This document shows positions 16,262-24,135 of a stretch of DNA of 25,889 bases, piece by piece; within the stretch, counting starts at the first letter, position 1; every line of letters starts with the position of its first letter. The stretch comes from an uncultured Treponema sp. Its GTDB lineage: Bacteria; Spirochaetota; Spirochaetia; Treponematales; Treponemataceae. The notes under the pieces were generated by a model. The model was not told the origin of the DNA and made no database searches. It worked only from the letters and a program-made list of their open reading frames with translations. The stretch covers positions 1 to 25,889 of the forward strand of contig CAMWPF010000003.1 of the NCBI GenBank assembly GCA_947176045.1, read 5' to 3'. The position numbers and the translations under genes were made by a program.

Positions 16262-17259
16262 GATTCAGCGCCTCCCATACACTCCGCATTTTTCGTTCCG
16301 CCGCCGGATTCCTGCCTGCGGCACCGCTTCTGAAGGGCGGCCGTGTTCCGCTCCCAAAAGACGCCGCCGGCATATCCTTGAATCGAAGCGTCCGCCGCCG
16401 CCAGCTCCAGCCGCCGCTGCGCCCACACGCAGTACTCCGCGTTCTGTTCAATGCCGCAGAAACGCCGCCCCAGCTTCTTCGCGACGACCGCCGTCGTTCC
16501 CGAACCGAGGAACGGATCGAACACAAGGTCGCCCGCATCCGAGCTGGCAAGGATCAGCTTTGCGACCAGCTTTTCCGGCTTCTGCGTCGGGTGCGCCGTA
16601 TTTTCCGGCATCGACCAGTACGGAATCGAAATGTCGTCCCAGAAATTCGACGGAAACGTGTTGCGGAATTTTCCGTCCGCCGTCTCCTCCCAGTCCTTCG
16701 GCATTCCGTCCGCGCGGTACGGCGCGACGACGCGGCGGCGGCACTTGACGTCCTCAACATGAAAGACGTACCGCTCCGACTTGACGGCGAACCAGATGTC
16801 CTCCATCGCGTTCTTCCAGTTGCGGCGGGCGCCGCGGCCCTTCTCCCGCTGCCACGTAATCCGGTTCTTCACGATGAAATGGCGGCGGAGCGCCCGTTCC
16901 ACCGCCGAACTTGAGCGCCAGTCGCAGCAGACGTAGATGGAAGCGTCGGGCAGCAGGAGCGGCGCGACCAAGGAAATCCACGACTCCGTATACGCCTCGT
17001 ACTCCTCCGGCGGCATCGCGCGGAACGCGCCTCCGTGAAAGTCCTTCGCCAGATTGTAGGGCGGATCGCAGACGGCGAGCGCCGCGAACGGCCGCGGCAG
17101 GAGCGGCAGCGCCGCGAACGTGTCGCCGTGGATGACTGCGTCGGACAACGCCGCCGCGCCGCGCGCCGCCGGAAGCGCCGGCACTGGAATGCAGCGCCCC
17201 AGATAGTCCGCCGCCTGTTCCGGGGGGACGGAAAGCGTCTTGTTCCGCTCAGACTTCAT
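16258..17259 (-). CDS. Beta-class DNA methyltransferase (N6-adenine or N4-cytosine), orphan
   Basis: A 333-residue S-adenosylmethionine-dependent DNA methyltransferase. Motif IV is DPPYNL (in AVCDPPYNL) near the N-terminus. The AdoMet-binding motif I, DPFLGSGTT, comes late, after HPTQKP, so the order IV-target region-I marks the beta class. The intervening part (WKNAMEDIWF, PSNFWDDISIPYWS) should recognise the target, which I cannot predict. No restriction endonuclease gene is nearby, so it appears solitary. I start at 17259 (MKSERNK) after GAGGGGA; an ATG at 17271 (MRGSMKSE) overlapping the previous stop as ATGA is nearly as good. A longer frame upstream to 17616 only runs through the previous gene. 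Its stop overlaps the metH start. Confidence 0.92.
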   Translation of the reverse strand: MKSERNKTLSVPPEQAADYLGRCIPVPALPAARGAAALSDAVIHGDTFAALPLLPRPFAALAVCDPPYNLAKDFHGGAFRAMPPEEYEAYTESWISLVAPLLLPDASIYVCCDWRSSSAVERALRRHFIVKNRITWQREKGRGARRNWKNAMEDIWFAVKSERYVFHVEDVKCRRRVVAPYRADGMPKDWEETADGKFRNTFPSNFWDDISIPYWSMPENTAHPTQKPEKLVAKLILASSDAGDLVFDPFLGSGTTAVVAKKLGRRFCGIEQNAEYCVWAQRRLELAAADASIQGYAGGVFWERNTAALQKRCRRQESGGGTKNAECMGGAES

Positions 17260-17267
17260 GCTTCCCC

Positions 17268-17879
17268 TCATTCCAGTCCGACGAACGCGGTAACGCTCTT
17301 TTCCGGCGCCATGACGAGCGTGTCCATGAGCGTCAGCCCGATTTTTCCGCACGGCAGCAGCCGGAAGAAGTCGCGCTGGACGGAAAGCGGAACGTCGCCG
17401 TAGCCGGGGCTGTAGCGGGGATGCGCCTTCATGCCGCGCGCCGCCGCGTCCGCCGCAACCTTCTTGTTGAGCATATCGACGAACGCTTCGGCGAACATCG
17501 CGCCGCACGCCTGCATGACGGCGGCTTCTGCGCCCGCCCCGAACTGCTGCGCCCGCCTGATCTGCGCGTCCACCTGCGCCCCGACGGTCGCCGCGAACAG
17601 GACGACGCGGCCGCATCCGCCGAGGTTCCGCCCCAAATCGACCGAGCGGAGGCGCACATCTGCGAATGCAATGCCCTCCTCCGCAGAAACGGACAGCGCG
17701 TATTCGTCGTACACCGCCTGCGGGCGCAGCACGTCATGGAGCCGCGCGCACGCATCGTGAATCATCGCGGAAACGGCGGCGTCCGGCGGCGCGCTCCGCT
17801 TGTAGCCGAGGTAGCGCGCCGCCTCCAACTCATCGGCCGGAATATCTGCCTGCGGAACGCTGTAAACTGCTGCCGCCAT
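17268..17879 (-). CDS. Separate MetH reactivation domain protein
   Basis: This 203-residue protein matches the C-terminal, S-adenosylmethionine-binding activation domain of methionine synthase, here as a free-standing polypeptide. The hallmark is RYSPGYGDVPLSVQRDFF (from residue 155), the AdoMet-binding segment, followed by the late PEKSVTAFVGL. In the full-length enzyme this domain supports reductive methylation of cobalamin after accidental oxidation. Residues about 83-100 (GRNLGGCGRVVLFAATVG) also fit the family. The start at 17879 has AGGAGG 11 bases upstream, a rather long spacing. It lies 49 bases after the acetyltransferase gene and overlaps or abuts the DNA methyltransferase, two genes ahead of metH on the same strand, so the two halves of the enzyme are likely co-expressed. 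Confidence 0.93.
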   Translation of the reverse strand: MAAAVYSVPQADIPADELEAARYLGYKRSAPPDAAVSAMIHDACARLHDVLRPQAVYDEYALSVSAEEGIAFADVRLRSVDLGRNLGGCGRVVLFAATVGAQVDAQIRRAQQFGAGAEAAVMQACGAMFAEAFVDMLNKKVAADAAARGMKAHPRYSPGYGDVPLSVQRDFFRLLPCGKIGLTLMDTLVMAPEKSVTAFVGLE

Positions 17880-17928
17880 ATCTGTGTCCGCCTCCTTTTC
17901 TTTATGCCGCCACCGCACCGCCGCGCGG

Positions 17929-18750
17929 TCAGCGGCGGTTCCGTTCAATCCACTGCACGGCGAAATCGACGAGCAGACGGGCGCGCATGAGCCGGAGCTC
18001 CGCGTTTCCGAGCATCGTCCGCCGGACAGCGTCCGGGCATTCCTTCTCGAACGCGGCTCCGATTTCCTCAAAATCCCCGCCGTCCACGAACAGCGTGCGG
18101 TAGGAAACCCACTTCCGCTGTCCGTCCACAAGCATCGCGCTGGACTCCTCCACATCATGCTTTGAGGGATAGTCCGCCCGCACGTCGGCAAGATGCAGCA
18201 TCGTGTTCTTGTCATAGCCCACGCCGACAAGCAGAATCTTGCCGTCCAGCGCGTAGAACTTCCCCAGCGGCGAGCTTTCGCCGAAGATGTCGCTCACATC
18301 GTGATGTTCCGTCAGGCGAGCCGCGTGCCTTCCCCATGCGGCGACCGAACGCGCCGGATGTCCGCTGCGCAGCGTTCCCGGCCACGTGCGGAACAGCTCC
18401 GCGACAGCGCCCATCGTATTCGTCGGCGTGATGCGCCTGTCGTACGCCGGCCAGTTTTCGCGGATCGCCTCGTACCATTCCTCCGGCTCCTGCCAGTGAA
18501 CGCCGCTCGATGGATCCAGATTCTTCCAGCTCTGAGACGGCATCATCAGCGTGCCGTCCGCACCCACGCAGTGCATGAGCGCCTCGACGACGACCTGCGC
18601 GCCGCCGCATACAAATCCGATTTTTGAAAGCGAGCAGTGAACCATGAGGCTGTCGCCCGCATCCACTCCGAGCGAGCGCACCGCCGCTTCGATGTCCTCC
18701 CGCAGCACGAGCGCGCGTCCGTCCGCCGCCGTCCGATATTCCGATGCCAT
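17929..18750 (-). CDS. AAC(3)-family N-acetyltransferase
   Basis: A 273-residue cytoplasmic protein of the aminoglycoside 3-N-acetyltransferase (antibiotic_NAT, YokD-like) family. Family landmarks are MVHCSLSKIG (36-45), GGAQVVVEAL, GTLMMPSQSW, the middle HPARSVAAWG with AARLTEHH, and GESSPLGKFYALDGKILL. These enzymes acetylate an amine from acetyl-CoA. Some confer aminoglycoside resistance, but chromosomal relatives often have unknown substrates, so resistance should not be assumed. A Shine-Dalgarno, GAGGAGG, sits seven bases before the ATG. It is the first gene of a cluster continuing into the methionine synthase genes. Nothing in its sequence ties it to methionine metabolism. Confidence 0.92.
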   Translation of the reverse strand: MASEYRTAADGRALVLREDIEAAVRSLGVDAGDSLMVHCSLSKIGFVCGGAQVVVEALMHCVGADGTLMMPSQSWKNLDPSSGVHWQEPEEWYEAIRENWPAYDRRITPTNTMGAVAELFRTWPGTLRSGHPARSVAAWGRHAARLTEHHDVSDIFGESSPLGKFYALDGKILLVGVGYDKNTMLHLADVRADYPSKHDVEESSAMLVDGQRKWVSYRTLFVDGGDFEEIGAAFEKECPDAVRRTMLGNAELRLMRARLLVDFAVQWIERNRR

Positions 18751-18769
18751 TTTAGTTCCTCCTCAGGAA

Positions 18770-18778
18770 ACTATAGCA
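18770..18778 (-). promoter_or_regulatory. Extended -10 promoter of the acetyltransferase-metH operon
   Basis: The minus strand reads TGCTATAGT. The transcript would start near 18763 and still contain the GAGGAGG Shine-Dalgarno. The -35 is poor, as in the other extended -10 promoters of this window. Confidence 0.5.
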
Positions 18779-18926
18779 GGCTGAAGGCGAAGCATCTTGC
18801 GGAATTCTGCGCATCCATAGCACAAAACGATTATCGCAGAAAAATCGGACATTCACAAGACGAGGCGGGCATGAAAAAACAGAGGCGCGCCGCATCCTTC
18901 CCGCGGCCGCAGCGGGGACGCCCTAA

Positions 18927-18943
18927 GGTTCGCGCCGCGAACC
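18927..18943. repeat. Palindrome GGTTCGCG-C-CGCGAACC with flanking half-copies
   Basis: A perfect 8-bp inverted repeat has a single central base. The half-site with its flank, CGCCGCGAACC, occurs again at 18962-18972. The A run between them is on the wrong side for a normal terminator, so an operator or DNA-structure element is more likely. Confidence 0.45.
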
Positions 18944-18980
18944 GCACGTAAAAAAAATCCCCGCCGCGAACCAACTGAAT

Positions 18981-19010
18981 TTTACAAACACCCAGTTCAT
19001 ACTATATAAT
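18981..19010 (+). promoter_or_regulatory. Promoter of the TIGR03546/TIGR03545/PPK2 operon
   Basis: TTTACA (18981-18986), an 18-base spacer and TATAAT (19005-19010) fit a sigma-70 promoter. TTCAT (18996-19000) and ATGAA (19013-19017) form an inverted repeat around the -10. The leader would be about 64 bases before the ATG at 19081. Confidence 0.65.
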
Positions 19011-19080
19011 AAATGAATTATCAGTTCGCTTCATGCGCGGTGCGGACGCCGCCGCGCACGCTTTCATTTCAGGAGGAAGA

Positions 19081-19596
19081 ATGATTACGTACATCGTCAA
19101 CTTTTTGAAGGCGCTGAATTCCAACTCAAAGCCGAGCCAAATCGCAAACTCGTTCTGCATCGGGCTGATTCTGGGATTCATGCCGAAGAACAACCTGCTC
19201 TGGTACATCCTGCTTGTCCTGTTCGCATTCGTCCGAATCAACAAGGCCGGCTACTTCATCATGATGCTCGTCGGCGCGCTGATTGCGCCCGCCGCGGACA
19301 CGCTGTTCGACAGCGTCGGCTATGCGGTGCTGACGTTCCAGCCGCTTGAAAGCTGCTTCTCGTGGCTGCTGGATGTTCCGTTCGTCGGCTTCACGAAATT
19401 CAACAACACCATCGTCTGCGGCTCGCTGGCCTGCGGACTCATCTGCTACATTCCGCTGTACGTGCTGCTGTACTTCGGCATCAAGGCGTGGCGGAAGCAT
19501 GTCGCGCCGGCGTTCAACAATTCCAAGCTGCTCAAGACAGTCTATCAGATTCCTGTCATCGGAAAAATCAGCGAGCAGGTCGCAAAATTCATCTAG
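19081..19596 (+). CDS. TIGR03546-type integral membrane protein
   Basis: A 171-residue polytopic membrane protein. It has hydrophobic segments near residues 21-55 (IGLILGFMP, then WYILLVLFAFVRI), 58-75 (GYFIMMLVGALIAPAAD) and 118-140 (IVCGSLACGLICYIPLYVLLYF). The 'IGLILGFMPKNNLLW' and 'FVRINKAGYF' patterns recall the DUF2062 fold. From memory it matches TIGR03546, a family of unknown function usually next to TIGR03545 in spirochaetes and some gamma-proteobacteria; that link could not be searched here. The start at 19081 has AGGAGG four bases ahead; the ATG at 19033 would add a hydrophilic prefix without a Shine-Dalgarno. It is the first gene of a three-gene operon and ends 15 bases before the next start. 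Confidence 0.85.
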   Translation: MITYIVNFLKALNSNSKPSQIANSFCIGLILGFMPKNNLLWYILLVLFAFVRINKAGYFIMMLVGALIAPAADTLFDSVGYAVLTFQPLESCFSWLLDVPFVGFTKFNNTIVCGSLACGLICYIPLYVLLYFGIKAWRKHVAPAFNNSKLLKTVYQIPVIGKISEQVAKFI

Positions 19597-19611
19597 GAGG
19601 AACGGACCACC

Positions 19612-21951
19612 ATGGCAAAGGACAACGAACAGAATGCGGCGGAAGAAAAAAAGACGCCTGCCGCCGCGGTGAAAAAGGACGCCCCCGCAAAGAAGAAGAA
19701 GGCGCCCAAGCTTGTTCCGGCGAAGAAGCTTCCGAAGCTGTACAGGAAGCGCTACACCAAGGAGTCGCTGGAAAAGAAGCTGCTCAAAAAGCTGTACATC
19801 GACGCCGACCGCACGCTCGTCGAAGACTTGTACGTCCCGGCAGAGGACAAGAAGGGCCGCGCCATCATGCGGATTCCGCCGGAAAAGATGGTTCCCCAGC
19901 CGGACTTCAACCGCTGCAAGCTCATCGCCAAGCAGGTGAAGCTGCAAAAATCGGGAATCAATCTGGTTCCGCTCCTCGCCGTCGTCATCCTCATTGCGGG
20001 AATCGGCATCTGCGTTACGCTCTTCAAGAACGTCGTGGTAAAGAAGGCGATTACGTCCGCGATGCAGGGAATCTTCCAGGCGAAGACGGACATCGGGCTG
20101 GTCGACGTGCAGATTTTCGGCGCGTCGCTTGAAATCCGCGACTTGCAGCAGGCGAACAAGGATTCCCCGATGAAGAACATCTTCCAAATCGATACAATCC
20201 ACTTCGACTTCAACCTCACTGAACTGCTGCGCGGCAAATTCGACGCGGAAAACCTCGTCGTCGCGGGCGTCGCGCTGGACACCGACCGAACGACGTCCGG
20301 CGAAATTCCTGTCAAGAAGCAGCCGAAGGAGGAACAGAAAACCGAATCCGCGCTCAGCGCCAAAACGAAGGAATTGCAGGACGCCGCCGTCGCCCAGCTC
20401 ACGGAGCTGTTTGAAAACTACAATCCCGAAACGCTCCTCGCCGGACTTCAGGAAGAACTGCGCTCTCCGGCTGCCGCCGCCGAAATCGCCGCCGACGTGC
20501 AGGAAAAGATTGCGAAATGGCAGGCGGTTCCGGCGGAATTGCAGGACTCCATCGCGTCCGCATCTTCCAGCGTGAACGCCGTCATCAAGACAAACTGGGG
20601 CGGAATCAACGACGTCGCGAAGCTCAAAAGCGCGCTGGAAACCGTGAACAACGCCGGAACGGAGCTGAAGAACCTTACGTCAACCGTGGAGAAGACGACA
20701 TCCGGACTGAAGGAAGACTCCGCCGACGTCGCAGGCTACGCGGCAAGCCTTCAAACTGCAATCACGTCTGACACGGCGCTTCTTGAAGCCAAAATCACCG
20801 AGATGAAGAATATGTTCTCGCCTGACAGCTTGAAAAACGTCATGAACAACGCCGTGGAATCCATGCTGTACACAGTGCTGGGCGACTACTATCCGTATGT
20901 CAGCAAGGCGATGAACGCCGCGATGTCGATTCAAGCGAACTCGGCGGCAAAGCCCGCCGACCAAACCGCCGCAGAAAAGAAGAAGGCGGCAAAAGAAGCG
21001 CAGGCGAAGAAGAAGTCGGAGGGCAGGCGCCGCCTGGACGGCCGGACAATCTACTATAAGAAGGACACCGTGCCGAAATTCCTGATTCAGAACGCCGTCG
21101 CGTCCGGCTATGAATACAAGACGGACAACCTTCTGTTTGAAGGAACGGCGACGGAAATCAGCAGCGACCAGAACATCCGCGGAAAGCCGGCGGCAATCAA
21201 CGCCGATTTCAAGATTGCCGGACGCGCGAACAGCGCCTCTGTCGTCATCGACGCGCGGAGCGCCTCCACAGCGCCGCTCGTTACAGCGCAGTACACCGGA
21301 AACGGCTATCCGATCGCCGCGGACGCGCAGGTCTTCAAGCTCACCTCCGCGTCAGACATCAGCGCGAAGCTCACCGCGGCGGCGGACGGCAGCTTTTCCG
21401 TCGGCGGAAATTTGGATATGCACATTTCTGAAATGACCGGCATGGAATTCGAGCCGGAAAAAATCTGCACGCTGTACAAAAAGGCGCTCGCCGGCATCAG
21501 CCGCCTTTCTGTCGGATTCACCATCGGCTACGACGCGGCGCGCGGCGTCATCGTCGCCATCGAAAATCCCGAAACGCTCGCGCGGCAGCTGGTGGAGCCG
21601 GTCGTCATCGTGCTTCAAGATGAAATCACTGCCATCGCCGCCGATGCGAAGACGAAAGTGGCGGCGATGCTTTCCGAAAAGACGAACGGAGCCACGGACA
21701 AGCTCGCCCAGTTCAACGACATCCAAGGCGCCATCGACGCCCAAAAGGACAAGCTGAACGACATTACGGCGCAGCTTGAGGCGAAGAAGAAGGAGCTGAA
21801 CGCCCAAATTGAGGCGGCGACCAAGCAGGCCGCCGCGAACGCCGTCAACCAGCTGATTCCTGGCGCAGCGGGCAGTTCGTCATCGTCATCTTCTGCTTCT
21901 TCCGCGGCGTCATCGGCGGCAAACGCGCTCAAAGGACTCTTGAAAAAATAA
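19612..21951 (+). CDS. TIGR03545-type membrane-anchored protein (AsmA-like region, coiled coil)
   Basis: A 779-residue protein with a long, very basic cytoplasmic N-terminus (about 115 residues, Lys/Ala-rich KKDAPAKKKK, KLYRKRYTK), one transmembrane helix near 117-138 (LVPLLAVVILIAGIGICVTL), then a large outer part. Just after the helix, residues 140-215 (ITSAMQGIFQAKTDIGLVDV, LRGKFDAENLVVAGVALDTD) look like the start of AsmA-type proteins. Middle helices and the region around 690-750 (LEAKKKELNAQIEAATKQAA) are coiled-coil-like. The C-terminus is a Ser/Ala run before LKGLLKK. I recall it as TIGR03545, partner of the preceding gene. AsmA relatives bridge membranes for lipid traffic, a possible but unproven role here. 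GGAGG overlaps the upstream stop codon. Confidence 0.85.
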   Translation: MAKDNEQNAAEEKKTPAAAVKKDAPAKKKKAPKLVPAKKLPKLYRKRYTKESLEKKLLKKLYIDADRTLVEDLYVPAEDKKGRAIMRIPPEKMVPQPDFNRCKLIAKQVKLQKSGINLVPLLAVVILIAGIGICVTLFKNVVVKKAITSAMQGIFQAKTDIGLVDVQIFGASLEIRDLQQANKDSPMKNIFQIDTIHFDFNLTELLRGKFDAENLVVAGVALDTDRTTSGEIPVKKQPKEEQKTESALSAKTKELQDAAVAQLTELFENYNPETLLAGLQEELRSPAAAAEIAADVQEKIAKWQAVPAELQDSIASASSSVNAVIKTNWGGINDVAKLKSALETVNNAGTELKNLTSTVEKTTSGLKEDSADVAGYAASLQTAITSDTALLEAKITEMKNMFSPDSLKNVMNNAVESMLYTVLGDYYPYVSKAMNAAMSIQANSAAKPADQTAAEKKKAAKEAQAKKKSEGRRRLDGRTIYYKKDTVPKFLIQNAVASGYEYKTDNLLFEGTATEISSDQNIRGKPAAINADFKIAGRANSASVVIDARSASTAPLVTAQYTGNGYPIAADAQVFKLTSASDISAKLTAAADGSFSVGGNLDMHISEMTGMEFEPEKICTLYKKALAGISRLSVGFTIGYDAARGVIVAIENPETLARQLVEPVVIVLQDEITAIAADAKTKVAAMLSEKTNGATDKLAQFNDIQGAIDAQKDKLNDITAQLEAKKKELNAQIEAATKQAAANAVNQLIPGAAGSSSSSSSASSAASSAANALKGLLKK

Positions 21952-21967
21952 CAGGAAGGAGGAACCT

Positions 21968-22849
21968 ATGATGAAAATCGACGAGTACAAATTCGACGGA
22001 TCGAACCGATTCGACATCTTCCACACCGCCACAGATTCCGGCGGGCGCGAAAAGCTCAAAAAGGAAATCGTGGAGCAGACGCACAAGAATCTGGCAGAAC
22101 TTTTGGACTTGCAGGCAAAGCTGTACGCGGAAGCCCGGGAGGCCGTCCTCATCGTCCTTCAGGCGCTGGACGCAGCCGGAAAGGACAGCACCATCAAGCA
22201 CGTCATGTCCGGCGTCAATCCGCTCGGCATCGAAGTCTGCGGATTCCGCACGCCGACCATCGAAGAGGCGTCCCACGACTTTTTATGGCGCTACCACAAG
22301 AACGTTCCGGCGCGCGGCAGCATGTGCATCTTCAACCGGAGCTACTATGAGGAAGTCCTCGTCGTCAAAGTCCATGAGGACTACAAAAACTACCGCGTTC
22401 CGGCGCGGATGCTGCGCGGAAACTACATCAAGCAAAAATACAAGGACATCTGCAACTGGGAAAGCTACCTGTACGGCAACGGAACGAAAATCATCAAGAT
22501 TTTTCTGAACCTTTCCAAGGACGAACAAAAGAAGCGGTTCCTTGAGCGCATCGAGCGCCCCGAAAAGAACTGGAAATTCTCCGCGAACGACTTGAAGGAG
22601 CGCCCGTACTTCGAGCAGTACCAGAAGGCGTTCGAGGACGCGGTGAACAATACGGCGACGAAGAAATGCCCGTGGTACGTCCTGCCCGCCGACCAAAAAT
22701 GGTACACGCGCTACCTTGTTTCGGAAATTCTGGTCAGAAGCCTCAAGGAAATCAATCCCGGCTTCCCGAAAATTTCAGCGGAACAAAAGAAGAACCTCGC
22801 CGAATGCAAGGAGGCGCTGCTCGCAGAATCCCCTCATTCAGAGGAATGA
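21968..22849 (+). CDS. PPK2-family polyphosphate kinase/phosphotransferase
   Basis: A 293-residue cytoplasmic enzyme of the PPK2 family, which moves phosphate between polyphosphate and nucleotides (AMP, ADP or nucleoside diphosphates). The P-loop segment is LDAAGKDSTIKHV (D68, K72, D73), the second conserved element is FNRSYYEEVLVV (122-133), and the lid region includes RFLERIERPEKNWKFS. It is a single-domain form. Whether it phosphorylates AMP, ADP or both cannot be read with confidence. AAGGAGG lies five bases before the ATG at 21968; a second ATG follows at once. It is 16 bases after the TIGR03545-type gene, same operon, and is followed by a strong terminator. Confidence 0.93.
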   Translation: MMKIDEYKFDGSNRFDIFHTATDSGGREKLKKEIVEQTHKNLAELLDLQAKLYAEAREAVLIVLQALDAAGKDSTIKHVMSGVNPLGIEVCGFRTPTIEEASHDFLWRYHKNVPARGSMCIFNRSYYEEVLVVKVHEDYKNYRVPARMLRGNYIKQKYKDICNWESYLYGNGTKIIKIFLNLSKDEQKKRFLERIERPEKNWKFSANDLKERPYFEQYQKAFEDAVNNTATKKCPWYVLPADQKWYTRYLVSEILVRSLKEINPGFPKISAEQKKNLAECKEALLAESPHSEE

Positions 22850-22873
22850 TCCGGCGCATTGCAGCCGATTCGC

Positions 22874-22901
22874 GCCGCAGGCAGTCTGCCTGCGGCTTTT
22901 T
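22874..22901 (+). terminator. Rho-independent terminator after PPK2
   Basis: Perfect 10-bp stem, GCCGCAGGCA with TGCCTGCGGC, around a 3-base loop, followed by TTTTT. It lies 25 bases after the PPK2 stop and just before the end of the convergent HD-domain gene. Confidence 0.95.
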
Positions 22902-22909
22902 CAACGCTG

Positions 22910-24133
22910 TCAGCCCTCCGGCTCCACGAGTCGCACGCATCCGAACGGCGCGTCCTGATATGAAAGAAAGTCCTGAATCAGGCGCGCGGACGCCGCGCAC
23001 CGCTCGGAAAGCCGCCTGCCGGTTCCAACCGGCGCGCCACGGCTCCATCCGCTTCCATCAGCGCCCGCGCGGAATGTTCCGCCGTCCGCCAGCACCAGCG
23101 GATCGATGTACCGCTGCTTGACGCGCAGGTTCACGCAGAAATGCCCGTCCAGCGCCTTGTCCGAGCGGACGATTTCCGTCATCGTGCGGAACGTCCTGAA
23201 CAGCCGGACGAACTCCCCGGCTTCACGGCGCTCCTTCGGCGTTTTAAAATCGACTTCGGAACGGGCGCGCCAGTTCCGGCAGAACGCCTCCCACGATTCA
23301 AGAACGTCAGCCTCGCTCATGGAAAAGCAGTCCGCTTCAGAAATCAGCCGGAGGCGCGACGCGCGCTTCATGATTTCCGCAAGCAGCTGCAGGGCGAGCT
23401 TGTTTTCATTTAATTGCAGGACGTGGCCGGTCATGCAGAATCTTTCGCAATACGCCGCGGCCGCCTCCACGCTCCGAAAGCCAATTTCCGGCGCGCCGTC
23501 CTCGTTCTGCAAGATCAAAAGGCCGCCGTAGGCTTCCGCAATTTCCGGCAGCGTCCACTGTCCGTGCAGCGCCGCGCCCGACGGAAACATATATTCCAGC
23601 CGGTCGGCAGAAAGGCGCGGAATTTCGTTGTCCGCAACGGGATACCGGTGGTAGTCGCACACAGCCTCCACAGGAATTCCGTCCGTCGCCAACAGGCGCC
23701 GCAGCGTACCGTCGTCCTGAATCAGCCGTTCCGTACCGCGCTCGGACGCGCGCTGGGTGAGCGCGTCGCCGCACATAAAATCCGCCACATGGCTGAAAAC
23801 CGGCGCCGCAATGTCGTGGAGGAGCCCGGCAAGCGTCTGCACTTTGTCGCCGGTAAAATGCCAGACAATCAGCGCGACGCCGATGCTGTGCTGCAAGCGG
23901 GAATAATAAAAGCGGTTCCTGTAGAGCGGCGTCCAGTCCGTTCCGCACAGCAGCCCCACGCCGTCAAGCCGGCGCATAGCCGGAAGCGCGGCATACGCCT
24001 CCAGAAACGCGGGAACGTCCGGCGAAAGGATTCGGTGGTACGCCGGCACATCAAAAGCGGCCGCCGCACGCCCGCCGTCCCGCAGGCGCTCCCACGTCAT
24101 CGCGGCAAACTGGTTTTCTTGGGCGCAGTCCAT
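22910..24133 (-). CDS. HD-domain phosphohydrolase
   Basis: A 407-residue protein with an HD-superfamily metal-dependent phosphohydrolase core near residues 74-210. H82 lies in SRLQHSIGVAL, H106 and D107 in LLHDIAAPVFSH, with H115 and D118 just after. The 'HSIGVAL' and 'LLHDI..PxFSH' patterns resemble the dGTPase/SAMHD1 branch more than cyclic-di-GMP HD-GYP enzymes, so a nucleotide substrate is possible but not shown. Residues about 205-407 match nothing I know. The start at 24133 is two bases after the MscS stop codon and has no clear Shine-Dalgarno, so it probably depends on translational coupling. A start at the internal ATG (residue 12) would not change the domain. Confidence 0.85.
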   Translation of the reverse strand: MDCAQENQFAAMTWERLRDGGRAAAAFDVPAYHRILSPDVPAFLEAYAALPAMRRLDGVGLLCGTDWTPLYRNRFYYSRLQHSIGVALIVWHFTGDKVQTLAGLLHDIAAPVFSHVADFMCGDALTQRASERGTERLIQDDGTLRRLLATDGIPVEAVCDYHRYPVADNEIPRLSADRLEYMFPSGAALHGQWTLPEIAEAYGGLLILQNEDGAPEIGFRSVEAAAAYCERFCMTGHVLQLNENKLALQLLAEIMKRASRLRLISEADCFSMSEADVLESWEAFCRNWRARSEVDFKTPKERREAGEFVRLFRTFRTMTEIVRSDKALDGHFCVNLRVKQRYIDPLVLADGGTFRAGADGSGWSRGAPVGTGRRLSERCAASARLIQDFLSYQDAPFGCVRLVEPEG

Positions 24134-24135
24134 GC

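Larger units (their letters stand above)
18751..19080. other. 330-base divergent regulatory region
   Basis: No convincing gene lies here. It holds the leftward extended -10 for the acetyltransferase-methionine operon, the rightward promoter for the TIGR03546/TIGR03545/PPK2 operon, a palindrome with related half-copies (18927-18972) and an eight-A run (18950-18957). I looked for S-adenosylmethionine and cobalamin riboswitch cores ahead of the met genes and saw none. Confidence 0.6.

Noticed and set aside
17260..17616. Upstream extension of the DNA methyltransferase frame to 17616
   Set aside because: It lies entirely within the MetH reactivation gene in another frame, and the added residues are arginine/glycine-rich with no homology features.
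17929..18750. Calling the AAC(3)-family gene an antibiotic-resistance determinant
   Set aside because: Family membership is clear, but it is in a housekeeping-like operon without mobile-element signs, and many chromosomal members do not act on aminoglycosides.
18871..18951. A 26-codon basic ORF (MKKQRRAASF...) in the divergent region
   Set aside because: It has only a weak GAGGCGGG upstream and runs into the palindrome, and nothing supports translation. High Arg content is expected by chance in GC-rich intergenic DNA.
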